Shown one piece after another: positions 54,901-62,262 of a DNA stretch of 62,500 bases (the first letter of the stretch is position 1; the number at the start of each line of letters is the position of its first letter). Source of the DNA: Symbiodinium natans (lineage: Eukaryota > Sar > Dinophyceae > Suessiales > Symbiodiniaceae); contig CAJNDS010000283.1 in assembly GCA_905221605.1 (NCBI GenBank), positions 1 to 62,500 of the forward strand, written 5' to 3'. Under the pieces are notes generated by a model. The model was given only the letters and a program-made list of their open reading frames with translations. It was not told the origin of the DNA and did not search any database. Both the position numbers and the translations under genes were made by a program.

Positions 54901-57638
54901 TACGTCACAGGTTGGCACAATGGTTGCATGAGAGCGATGCTGAACGGGAAGCTATGGTGTTAAAAAAGGAAGAACGAGAAGGGACGTTACGGAGGCTGAC
55001 AACGGAGGAGCGAGCTTTCCGTGACCATTGCCTAAGGGGGCATATTCCTTTCAGACGTGATTGTCAAATCTGTGTGTCTGCCGCTGGGAAGGAGCGTCGC
55101 CATTTGAGGCGGAAGCATGGGGATGCTTACACTTTATCATTGGACTTAGCGGGTCCATACAAGTGTTCAAAGGATGCTCACCAGCAGAAGCCACGACACG
55201 CTGTTATTGGTGTGTATCAATTTCCAATGTTGGATCCCAATGTGGGTCGCCCTCTGGAAAAGGAGGAAGATGCGGATGAGGTGGAAGATCAGGTGGCAGA
55301 TGAAGGTGCTGGTGTCGGAGAATGGTTAGGCGATGCAGTCGCAAACTTCGAGGAGGAAGACTCTGCGCCGGTGGAACCTGCACCAGTTCTGGAGGCAGAG
55401 GTGTTGAAAATCCAAGCTTCTGAAAAATCCTGGAAGGAACTGAAGGACCATTTGACCCAACCTGTCCGTATGATCAACTTCGTTATGGTGGAGCCGATTG
55501 TGGATAAACAGCAAACAACTGTTTTGTCGGCAGTTCAAAGAATGATGGTGCGCTTGCAGAGACATGGGTATCCGGTGTTGAGAATCCACTCAGATCGAGC
55601 GGGGGAGTTTGTCAATGCACGCTTCCGGTCCTTTTGTGAAACTCGTCTGATATATAGGACCACTGGTGATCCTGGAGTCCCGCAAACAAATGGGCGCGCT
55701 GAAGCATGTGTAGGTCTATTCAAACGTGGTGTCAGGTCGCTCTTAAAGGAGGCGCGACTCGGTCCGGCGTACTGGGCACTGGCTGCTCGCCATTGGTCAA
55801 TGTTACGGTGGCAGAAAGCTGAAAGGGAGTTGGGTTTGAAACCGAAAGCATTGCTTCCCTTTGGTGCTCAAATTCAAGTCAAGCGTCGTCCGTGGGAGTT
55901 GCTGGGTCCGGATGGAACAAAGAAAGGTCGGCAATGGGTCGATCGTACGCAGCCCGCGCTTCTTTTGGGTCCATGCGATGACCTACCTGGTGGTTATTGG
56001 GTGGAAGCTCAAGGGACTGCAAAAGATCCGGATGAACTGGTGTTATTTCCCTGCACTACGATTTTTTCCAATATAAAGGAACCGCCTGCATTGGAGCTGG
56101 AAGGGGTGGTAGAAGAACAGGAGCCTTCTCCTCCGGAGCATCGTCTCAAGGGGAAAAAACCAGCGCTTCGGTTCGCTGATGAGGAAGGTCCTCCTTTACC
56201 TCCGCCTCGCGATCCTCCAGCTCGCCATCGGTTAAAGGAAAAAAGCCCGGCCTCTTCACTGCGTGGTCATGTGGGCTCCTTGCGCTTGCTTCGCAAGCGG
56301 GGGGAGAGTCCGCCCTTAGAAATTTTCGAGGATGACATGCAGGGTTTGGGGGAGCTGGAAGAAAATGCAGATGTTGAGGACAATGTTCCTGGTGATGAGT
56401 ATTGGCCGACATGCTGTTCTCCTCATGAAAATGCTTATTTGGTCTGCAAAAGTGAGACTGCCGAGGATGGAACACAATTGGAGAAAGAAGAGCAAAAAGC
56501 CAAGTCAATGTATGAAAGGTCTATGTATGATTACGTGGACTGTGAGGAGCTTTTGGAAGGGATTGTATACCCAAAGAGGGTGAATCGGAGAGGTGGTATC
56601 AACAATTGGTGCACAAGTGCGCGAGCTCTGGTGTTGGGCCACTATACTCATGGCGGAGTGTGTGGTATTACAAAAGAGACCCATCGAAGGCCATGGCTAT
56701 GTCGTTATTTGGCATCATTCGTGAGGCACCACAATCCTGAAGCCAAATTTTCTGCTCTTCAGATCTCGTGCAATGCTCCGGTATCATTGCATAGGGATAG
56801 TCACAATGAAAAGCATTGCTGCAATTATGTGTGTGGCTTTGGTGACTATAAAGAGGGTCAGCTGTGGGTTGAGGATGAAAAGGTTTTGGAGGAAGGAGCT
56901 GAAGTGGTGGAGCAATCCTATGGGAAGAAAGTCTTACCTGGAAAATTGGTGGATATCCACTGGAACTTCATGTCATTCTTTCCGAGAAAACTGCATGGTC
57001 CTATGCCTTGGAAAGGGAACAGGGTATCCTTGACAGGGTACACACCTGTTTTTATGGAGCGTTTGAGCTACAAGGATAGGTGCTATCTTCTCCAATGCAA
57101 GTTTCCTCTTCCGGAACCACAAGCTGAAGAAGGTGAAAAAAGGAAATGGTTAAAAATGACGCTGAGAGAAACCTCGCTGGACGACCTTGCAGAGGAAGTA
57201 GACTACGCTGTGTTCGAAGCGCATCAATGGGCTCTAGAGGAGCATTTGAGTATTCGACGCCTAATTGCTGAACAGGAATGTTGCATTTTGGACGAGTTCC
57301 ATGGATCGGCCAATGAGTCGAATGAGGAAAAAGGATCAGAGACTAGAGAATGGCTGGTTAAAGCAAAAAGGGCTGAGGAACAGCTCTCGAAGTTTTTGGT
57401 CAAAGCAGCTCAAGTTCAGCAGGTGGTACAAGAAAATACCGCGCTGGAGGCAGCAGAGGAGGTTGAGTTCCTGCAAACAAAAACGATTCCTACACAAGAA
57501 GCCATGCAAGAGCTGGAAAAGTGGAGGGATTCATTGTCGGACGAGGTGAAGTCTTTGGTTAAAGAGTTGGAGGTGGTGGAACCAACAACTCAAGAAAAAT
57601 TGGACAAAAATTGGCGGAAGAGCCTAATGCACCGGTGA
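51798..57638 (+). CDS. E2 ORF B: Gag-PR-MTase-INT-2OGFeDO polyprotein
   Basis: Residues are counted from 51798; this frame has no ATG at its start and overlaps ORF A. Order: Gag core (about 15-230), CCCH finger (263-283), CCHC knuckle (293-306), and a first protease-like module (LVDTAATHLVR, D422). A second module has LDSGASHPLR (D583). A cytosine-5 methyltransferase-like Rossmann domain follows (about 779-1000: HLFSG 782-786, GGPPC with C837, MESP 912-915). The integrase has H1077-H1082-C1089-C1092 and D1116, D1266, E1302, giving D-D-35-E, with an acidic insertion between the first two Asp. A TET/JBP-like 2OG-Fe(II) dioxygenase domain (about 1600-1755) has HRD 1665-1667, distal H1733 and R1742. 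The C terminus is coiled. The protease and integrase should process and insert the element. The two base-modification domains are inferred from motifs and could alter DNA methylation or hydroxylation. Confidence 0.85.
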   Translation: MDRNDRTNVVFADRYRRVWWQSVYTKAYEAYAKWLSVSPLERLGIKAELEGLKGVRTVHVLLEQRAVSLLLQAIPERLKTEIVSTRMLGSVMIFYKLLTVYQPGGANERSTMLNFLVQPSSATSISEAIKGVRQWAQWRSRLRELRASEPDATLLIKGLDALSSALLAKHPTVHFRVASFREKLGVDYSPTSETATQLAEMLQAEFELLLHSAGEQEVKQDSDAKKRARLNKAQKGTGDETEEGDKGKGKGKRYSGDGERPFCWIYGKTEAGCKFGSRCKFRHDKDSLERGRCFECGAVGHLQPQCPYKDGVSSNADSNPERNRSKGNSPKGGKGGKGAKWGNAKKAEVAEVGDETANAGLDKGSASPSSPSTPNQVLAEALEVLKSMKLSSAQSASSGDPSVRMLCDSGLFQQEGRVALVDTAATHLVRTLFPWECLPDTTVMVQSALGGVTMRITGKGTLIREDNGPLIIPLWLILEFGANLAVINGMCHVSAKSSLDQLLWFEHGCLVMDYKTAEKMVLHAERQRASLSHSQWRNGRADCGVGSSDATLLPKQGEGRGVCVLHVARVSDTNECSGMGMLDSGASHPLRSLRPGEQLPQQKVLVSLAVGSREMCITPGGTLVTPEMVDPLVPIGKASALVGLRVQWRGGKCTASHPVLGELRVRDLNGCPCLEKEVALQIIDEMDWCSPKQALKVARMVQGCPNTDSEVAVKASLQSAARTASANEEEFVQACWRFLRWYYGDIPENMLMELLPRGDIAALPFNRHKRRRLARAKRVVVHLFSGKQKWHFPSRDVEVLELDLKKGGDLHNSSVWKYLLHLAAEGKVVAVVGGPPCRTVSRLRGEDGGPPVLRRRCGPERLGLKSLPWPHQELAQKDGVLLLKMLFLYDVAVHSRCGTAEVINGSSVFFGMESPGDPELIGKDFSQNGKTVLSAEDLVDGAQEGFSSPTFWSWPEVKSFCERYGMYAAHFDQGALGHALVKPTTFLVSDMELWESLEQVRVVVPWSATFASTLEERIGQSSIWARWAFGLVKRIRHRLAQWLHESDAEREAMVLKKEEREGTLRRLTTEERAFRDHCLRGHIPFRRDCQICVSAAGKERRHLRRKHGDAYTLSLDLAGPYKCSKDAHQQKPRHAVIGVYQFPMLDPNVGRPLEKEEDADEVEDQVADEGAGVGEWLGDAVANFEEEDSAPVEPAPVLEAEVLKIQASEKSWKELKDHLTQPVRMINFVMVEPIVDKQQTTVLSAVQRMMVRLQRHGYPVLRIHSDRAGEFVNARFRSFCETRLIYRTTGDPGVPQTNGRAEACVGLFKRGVRSLLKEARLGPAYWALAARHWSMLRWQKAERELGLKPKALLPFGAQIQVKRRPWELLGPDGTKKGRQWVDRTQPALLLGPCDDLPGGYWVEAQGTAKDPDELVLFPCTTIFSNIKEPPALELEGVVEEQEPSPPEHRLKGKKPALRFADEEGPPLPPPRDPPARHRLKEKSPASSLRGHVGSLRLLRKRGESPPLEIFEDDMQGLGELEENADVEDNVPGDEYWPTCCSPHENAYLVCKSETAEDGTQLEKEEQKAKSMYERSMYDYVDCEELLEGIVYPKRVNRRGGINNWCTSARALVLGHYTHGGVCGITKETHRRPWLCRYLASFVRHHNPEAKFSALQISCNAPVSLHRDSHNEKHCCNYVCGFGDYKEGQLWVEDEKVLEEGAEVVEQSYGKKVLPGKLVDIHWNFMSFFPRKLHGPMPWKGNRVSLTGYTPVFMERLSYKDRCYLLQCKFPLPEPQAEEGEKRKWLKMTLRETSLDDLAEEVDYAVFEAHQWALEEHLSIRRLIAEQECCILDEFHGSANESNEEKGSETREWLVKAKRAEEQLSKFLVKAAQVQQVVQENTALEAAEEVEFLQTKTIPTQEAMQELEKWRDSLSDEVKSLVKELEVVEPTTQEKLDKNWRKSLMHR

Positions 57639-57640
57639 TT
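57600..57640 (+). promoter_or_regulatory. Candidate slippery A-run at the ORF B/C junction
   Basis: In the ORF B frame the codons read GAC AAA AAT TGG (A5 at 57606-57610), and ORF C continues in the -1 frame from TTG at 57611. This resembles the C-AAA-AAG at the E1 junction. It is not a canonical slippery heptamer, since the first base is C. Confidence 0.3.
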
Positions 57641-59638
57641 GAGTACGTTCCCAGTCTGGTGGTGTTTACCCGGAAGCCAGCTACAGAATACGAAGGGCCA
57701 AGGTCCCTCAGTCGTCACTCGCTGTACGCTCCAGGTTTAGATTCAACTACATTTAGGTGTCAAGTGAGGCACGCAGCACGTATGGTGTGGATCATCGCTG
57801 GCTTAGACATTTCCAAAGCTTTTCTGACGGCGCCGATGAATAGGGCGCAAAGAGAAGGGCGTCTGGTGGTGGTGCAGCCCCCAAGGGCGGCGGTGAAATT
57901 GGGTCTTTGCACAAAAGAGGAGCGGTGGATTGTGAGGAAGGCCTTGTACGGTTTGGCCGAAAGTCCTGCAGCATGGGTGGAGTGGCGAGACCAACGTCTT
58001 CAAGGCATGTCTTGGGTGTCAAAGGATGGACAAGCAATGAGCTTTCAGAGGTCCAATGCAGACCCAAGTCTGTTCCTTATTATGGCGCAAGAGAAGCCGG
58101 AAGGTGTAAGCAAGTTGGTGGGGACAATGGGTCTTTACGTGGATGATTTTTTGATGGCTGGGACTATGACAGTGCTCCGGGAAGCCTTGGAACAGATCAG
58201 GAAGGAGTGGAAAACTTCTGAACCCGAGTTCTGTGGTCCAGGCTGTGGTGATGGATTCCTGAAGTTTTTGGGTGTCCAAATCTGGTATCGAAATGGCAGC
58301 TTCTTTCTCAACCAGGAGGACTTCGTGAGAGATTTGCTGAACCGAAGAGGGTATCAGATTGATGAAACTGGAAAAGGTAGTAACCTGCCAATGGTGAAAG
58401 AAACTCCAGGTGAAGAAGAGGAGGTGGATATTCCCTCCTTGCGAGCGGCTCAAGGTGCCGTAGGGGAGTTCCTCTGGGTGGCAATCAAAACTCGACCTGA
58501 TTTGGCTTTCTGCACAAGCCAGTTGTCTTTGTGGACATCCCGAAGGCCGCGATTTGTGGTTAAAAAGGCTGAGGAGGTATTTCGATACCTTGCTGCAACT
58601 CCAACGTTAGGCCTGACGTTTGGTGCAATCGCAACATGCGAAAAAGAAAGGAATGAGGTGTTGCGTTATGGGCGAGGCGTCAAGGTGGTGGAGTCTTACG
58701 CGGATGCCAGCTTTGCAGCAGGTGAAAACGAAAAGAGCCACTCAGGAGCGGTGGTAGTTTGGGGTGATTGTCCGGTGATGTGGGCAACACAGAGACAATC
58801 AACCGTGGCGTTAAGTACTGCTGAAGCTGAATTACATGCGTCCATAGAGGGAGCAACGATGATTCAGTCGTGCACCCCTATAATTGCCGCTTTGGTTGGA
58901 ACAGGTGAAGAATCGCTGCAAAAAGTGCTGTATACAGATTCGGTTTCGACGTGCTCAATCATTCAATATCCTGCTGGAAGCTGGAGAACAAGACACCTGA
59001 GAATTCGAGCAGCTGGAGTCAGGCCTCTGGTGGACCGTGGTTACATGGTGATAGCGCATCTTCGTGGTGAGTATATGATTGCTGATCTGTTGACAAAATT
59101 GATGAGTGGACAGGTTTATGCAAAGCAAAAGGCACTTTGGGGTCTCCAACTGTTGGTGCAAGGAACTGACTTGAAAAGGGCCTCTCTTGCAATGGCGGTC
59201 ATGATGGTGGCTGCATCCTTGCAAGGGATGGCAACAGGTGGAGAAGAAGTGTCAGCTGCTGGTTTCTTTTGCTCAGAAGAAGGGGTGTGCCAGATCGCCA
59301 ACACATCTACGGTTATGGTTCTGGCTCAAGGTATTGAAATGGTTATCAACAATTCAGACCTTGTTGCGTATTTGGTGGCAGCAATCATACTCTGGGAATT
59401 GACATGGTGCCTCTTTCGGCGGCTGTATAAATGGCTGTGGATCAAGAAAGTGGTGGTTATTCCTGCGAGTGCCACTTTGTATACAACAGTGGGTGGGAAC
59501 TGCATGCACGCAAGCAGTGATTGTGATGTTCTGCGATATTCACAGCCCAGGGCTAAGACGCTTTGCAAGCATTGCCTCAAGGATGGCTGGGTGGTGAATG
59601 CTGAGTTCCTTGGTGAGGAACGGGCCGCTGGAACGTAA
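57611..59638 (+). CDS. E2 ORF C: reverse transcriptase and RNase H
   Basis: 675 codons in the -1 frame after ORF B, without an ATG at the start. Copia-type reverse transcriptase: first catalytic Asp in GLDISKAFL (D66) and YVDD with D178-D179. RNase H has D365 (YADASF), E407 (STAEAEL), D443 (YTDS) and D492 (IADLLTKL), all four acidic residues. The C-terminal extension has a transmembrane-like stretch (about 583-603, VAYLVAAIILWELTWCLF). A small Cys/His module follows (CMHASSDC...CKHC), as seen in other dinoflagellate copia proteins. The part before D66 lacks the R-x-V-x-CGN motif; another frame at 57682-57705 reads YRIRRAKV, which looks like a remnant of it. So the enzyme may carry small compensating indels and could be inactive. 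Confidence 0.88.
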   Translation: MAEEPNAPVIEYVPSLVVFTRKPATEYEGPRSLSRHSLYAPGLDSTTFRCQVRHAARMVWIIAGLDISKAFLTAPMNRAQREGRLVVVQPPRAAVKLGLCTKEERWIVRKALYGLAESPAAWVEWRDQRLQGMSWVSKDGQAMSFQRSNADPSLFLIMAQEKPEGVSKLVGTMGLYVDDFLMAGTMTVLREALEQIRKEWKTSEPEFCGPGCGDGFLKFLGVQIWYRNGSFFLNQEDFVRDLLNRRGYQIDETGKGSNLPMVKETPGEEEEVDIPSLRAAQGAVGEFLWVAIKTRPDLAFCTSQLSLWTSRRPRFVVKKAEEVFRYLAATPTLGLTFGAIATCEKERNEVLRYGRGVKVVESYADASFAAGENEKSHSGAVVVWGDCPVMWATQRQSTVALSTAEAELHASIEGATMIQSCTPIIAALVGTGEESLQKVLYTDSVSTCSIIQYPAGSWRTRHLRIRAAGVRPLVDRGYMVIAHLRGEYMIADLLTKLMSGQVYAKQKALWGLQLLVQGTDLKRASLAMAVMMVAASLQGMATGGEEVSAAGFFCSEEGVCQIANTSTVMVLAQGIEMVINNSDLVAYLVAAIILWELTWCLFRRLYKWLWIKKVVVIPASATLYTTVGGNCMHASSDCDVLRYSQPRAKTLCKHCLKDGWVVNAEFLGEERAAGT

Positions 59639-59824
59639 ACTTTTTCAAGTTCGAGGTGAAGAAATCCTCAGTGGTAAAGGATTCGGCCAATGAGCTGAAG
59701 GGTCGTCCTGGAAGACGTAAAACCATAATGTGCATTTCAAGCAGCTGGCTGCTGCCTAAACGGTGGTTTTTGGCCAAGGATCTGCACCTCCAATGTGTCC
59801 TAGGAAATCCTAGGACAGGGGGAG
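59639..59824 (+). promoter_or_regulatory. E2 3' untranslated region and polypurine tract
   Basis: Positions 59705-59824 correspond to E1 15997-16117, including AAGCAGCTGGCTGCTGCC and TCCTAGGAAATCCTAGGA (59798-59815). The polypurine tract AGGACAGGGGGAG lies directly before the LTR. These are the best conserved nucleotides between the two elements outside the LTR start. Confidence 0.75.
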
Positions 59825-60047
59825 TGCGGAGCTGCTGCTGGTATTGTAGAAAAGAGTTAGTGTTGGGAGTTGAAAGGGTTAACAAACCCGGAAATCATGT
59901 TTGGCTCAAGACCCTGGGCAATGCGCCCTACAGAAAAGGTGTGTTTGGTTGTTCTTTGGGTTTTGTTGTTGGTTGCTCCAGGGGAATCAAGGGTTTCTGT
60001 TGGGGTTGACTGTTTGGTTTCTCGTCCCCCTTCGGTTGCCCCCCGTA
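59825..60047 (+). repeat. E2 3' LTR
   Basis: 223 bp, one difference from the 5' LTR (C at 59976). Followed by the CCCTG duplication and then by telomere-like repeat variants. Confidence 0.93.
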
Positions 60048-60052
60048 CCCTG

Positions 60053-61160
60053 AAGCCCCAAACCCTAAACCCTAGAACCTTCAAGCCCTAAAACCCCAAA
60101 CCCTCAACCCTGAACCCTGAACCCTTAAATTCTAAACCCTAAACCCTAAACCCTGAACCCTGAACCCTGAACCCTGAAACCCCAAGCCCTACAACACCAA
60201 ATCCAAAAGCCCCTCAGTACGTGGGCGGCCATCAAGCGGCAGAGAGCCGCAAAGTCTGAGATCGAAAGCCGCTGGCCTACGAATCAAGTCTTTCAAGGAG
60301 AATAACAGGTTTGTAAAGGGTTTTTTTTGGGGGGGGGCTTTCACAGGCTTTATCAAGTCTTTTGAAGCTTTTTATAGGTGTTTTATCGGGCTTTCTAGGG
60401 GGTTTTATTGGCCTGTATCGGCGTTTATAGGGTTTTATAGGACTTCATGGAGTTTATCAAGTTTTTCCTGGGGTTAGCAGGTGTTTACAGGGTGTTCTAG
60501 GGCTTAGAGGGCTTCATGGGGCTTAAAGGGTTTATCAAGTCTTTTGAGGGGGTATTGAGGCTCTCTTTTCGGTAAGGTCCGCAGGGTTTAGAGTCCAGAG
60601 TCCAGGGTTTGGGATTTTGGGTTAGGGCTTAGGTTTTTGGGTGCAGGGTTTGGGCTTCATGTTTGGCGTTCGCACAGTTTCGGCCTCACGGTGTCATAGT
60701 GCTGACCCTAAGCCCACAACCGTAATCCCTACAAGCAAGGCTTGCTGGTCGGAACACCCGCGCCCCGAAGCCCGAAGCCCGAAACCCTACACCCTAAACT
60801 ACCCTCAGGTGATCGTCCCCCACACCCCCAAGACCTTCGGGGTCCAAGATGGAGTGACTTAGGGTTTGGGGTTTAGGGTTTGGGGTTTAGGGTTTTTTGG
60901 GCTCAGGTTTTTGAGGTCTTTTTGAGTCTAAGGGTAGTTATAAGTTATATGGCCCTTAGAAAGCTCCCTTGCCTCCCTTAACGGGTTCTGAAGTATGGGC
61001 CCTTGGGTTGTCTAGGGTAAAAAAGGGGGATACAAGGGGCGTATAAGGGCCCATACCAAGAGATCATACCCTAACCCTAAACTCTAAACCCTAAACCCCA
61101 AACCCTAAAACTCCAGGGCGCATACTAAGGGACCATGTAACTACATGAAGATTGAGGCCT
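60053..61160. other. Spacer 3' of E2 with repeats and an M4 copy
   Basis: CCCTGAA/CCCTAAA units (60060-60190), then a long degenerate G/T-rich stretch with TTTATAGG- and TTTATCAAG-type units (60300-60570). The dispersed repeat M4 follows (about 60960-61150, GGTTCTGAAGTATGGGCCCT and GGGACCATGTAACTAC) with a small CCCTAAA insert. No gene supported. Confidence 0.5.
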
Positions 61161-61220
61161 GGATCCGGCTGCTGTGCCCAAAAACTTGCGCCAGCTCGAC
61201 AAGCTGGAGGCTGCTGGGGC
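61161..61220 (+). CDS. Possible exon
   Basis: The frame reads DPAAVPKNLRQLDKLEAAGA, a helical Leu/Ala-rich stretch that flows into TTTAGGG. Family unknown. Confidence 0.45.
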
Positions 61221-61761
61221 GTTTGAGTTGTTTAGGGTTTCGGGTTTCGGGTTTTGGCGTTTCGGGTTTAGGGTTTAGGGTTTGGGGTTTAGGGTTTAGG
61301 GTTTAGGGTTTAGGGTTTAGGGTTTAGGGTTTAGGGTTTAGGGTTTAGGGGTACTTCTGGTCCCTGTGTCGGGCACCTCTAGGGCTGCAAAAGATACAGC
61401 AGGAGCCCGAGAAGGGACCCGAATTTTGACGACGGTCCTTTCAGATGGGTTTAGGTTTTAGGGTTTAGGGTTTAGGGTTTAGGGTTTAGGGTTTGCCCTG
61501 ATCGGATTGAATCCTAAACCCTAGACCCTAAGCCCTGAACCCCAAGCCGAAACCCTTCATCCACAGCCCCGCACCCGAGAACCCGAAACCCTAAGCCCTA
61601 AACCCTAAACCATCAATCCTCAATCCTCAACCCTGAACCCCTAAACCCCTCAACTCTAAACCCTAAACCCTCAACCCTAAACCCTAAACCCTAAACCCTA
61701 AACCCTAAACCCTAAACCCTCAACCCTCAACCCTGCCCCCCTTCTCCCCTTCCCTTAAGCG
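61221..61761. repeat. TTTAGGG and CCCTAAA arrays
   Basis: TTTAGGG (61228-61348 and 61447-61495), unique linker, then CCCTAAA/CCCTCAA units (61565-61735). Orientation changes at about 61500. Confidence 0.9.
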
Positions 61762-61833
61762 GGCAGAGGCAGCCCTGGACGTGCCCCTGGCCACCTTAGA
61801 TCGCCTGGGCTTTCCGCAGGCCGCCGGGCTCCA
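61762..61833 (+). CDS. Possible exon
   Basis: The frame reads AEAALDVPLATLDRLGFPQA then AGLQ, preceded by a pyrimidine-rich tract and GCGGGCAG. Helical, alanine-rich, no family. It could follow the exon at 61161. Confidence 0.45.
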
Positions 61834-62100
61834 GGGTTCAGGGCACTTGGGGTTTAGGGTTTAGGGTTTAGGGTTTAGGGCTTAGGGCGTAGGGCTTAGG
61901 GTTTAAGGTTAGGGTTTAGGGTTTAGGGTTTAGGGTTGAGGGCTCAGGGTTGAGGGTTCAGGGCGTTTAGGGTTTAGGGCTCAGGGTTTCGGTTATTGAG
62001 GGGTGTGAGGGTCTAGGGGTGTTTTGAGCGGTCTAGGGTTTAGAGATTCGATGTAAAGATGAATCAAGATCTGAACGTGTTTTTTTGTGGATTTATATCT
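61834..62100. repeat. TTTAGGG array and spacer
   Basis: TTTAGGG with GCTTAGG and GTTGAGGG variants (61850-62050), then a short unique AT-rich linker. Confidence 0.85.
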
Positions 62101-62103
62101 ATA

Positions 62104-62262
62104 TATGTATGTAGGTATGTATGTATGTATGTATGTATGTATGTATGTATGTATGTATGTATGTATGTATGTATGTATGTATGTATGTATGTATGTATGT
62201 ATGTATGTATGTATGTATGTATCTATATATGTATGTAGGTATGTATATATATATATATACAT
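62104..62262. repeat. TATG tetranucleotide microsatellite
   Basis: About 28 perfect GTAT units, ending in a TA run (62246-62258). The long open frames on both strands across it (Tyr/Val/Cys/Met or Tyr/Ile/His/Thr repeats) are artefacts. Confidence 0.95.

Larger units (their letters stand above)
50187..60052 (+). mobile_element. E2: autonomous Ty1/copia-type retrotransposon
   Basis: Complete LTR element (50192-60047, 9,856 bp) with 5-bp duplications CCCTG at 50187-50191 and 60048-60052. LTRs of 223 bp differ at one base (T at 50343, C at 59976). Order of coding parts: Gag, CCCH finger, CCHC knuckle, two aspartic-protease modules, C5-methyltransferase-like, integrase, 2OG-Fe(II) dioxygenase-like, reverse transcriptase, RNase H. 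Integrase before reverse transcriptase is the copia (Pseudoviridae) order. The three ORFs overlap, each in the -1 frame of the previous one. Shares cis signals with E1. Nearly identical LTRs and long open frames show recent activity, although the reverse transcriptase N-terminal region looks damaged. Confidence 0.93.
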
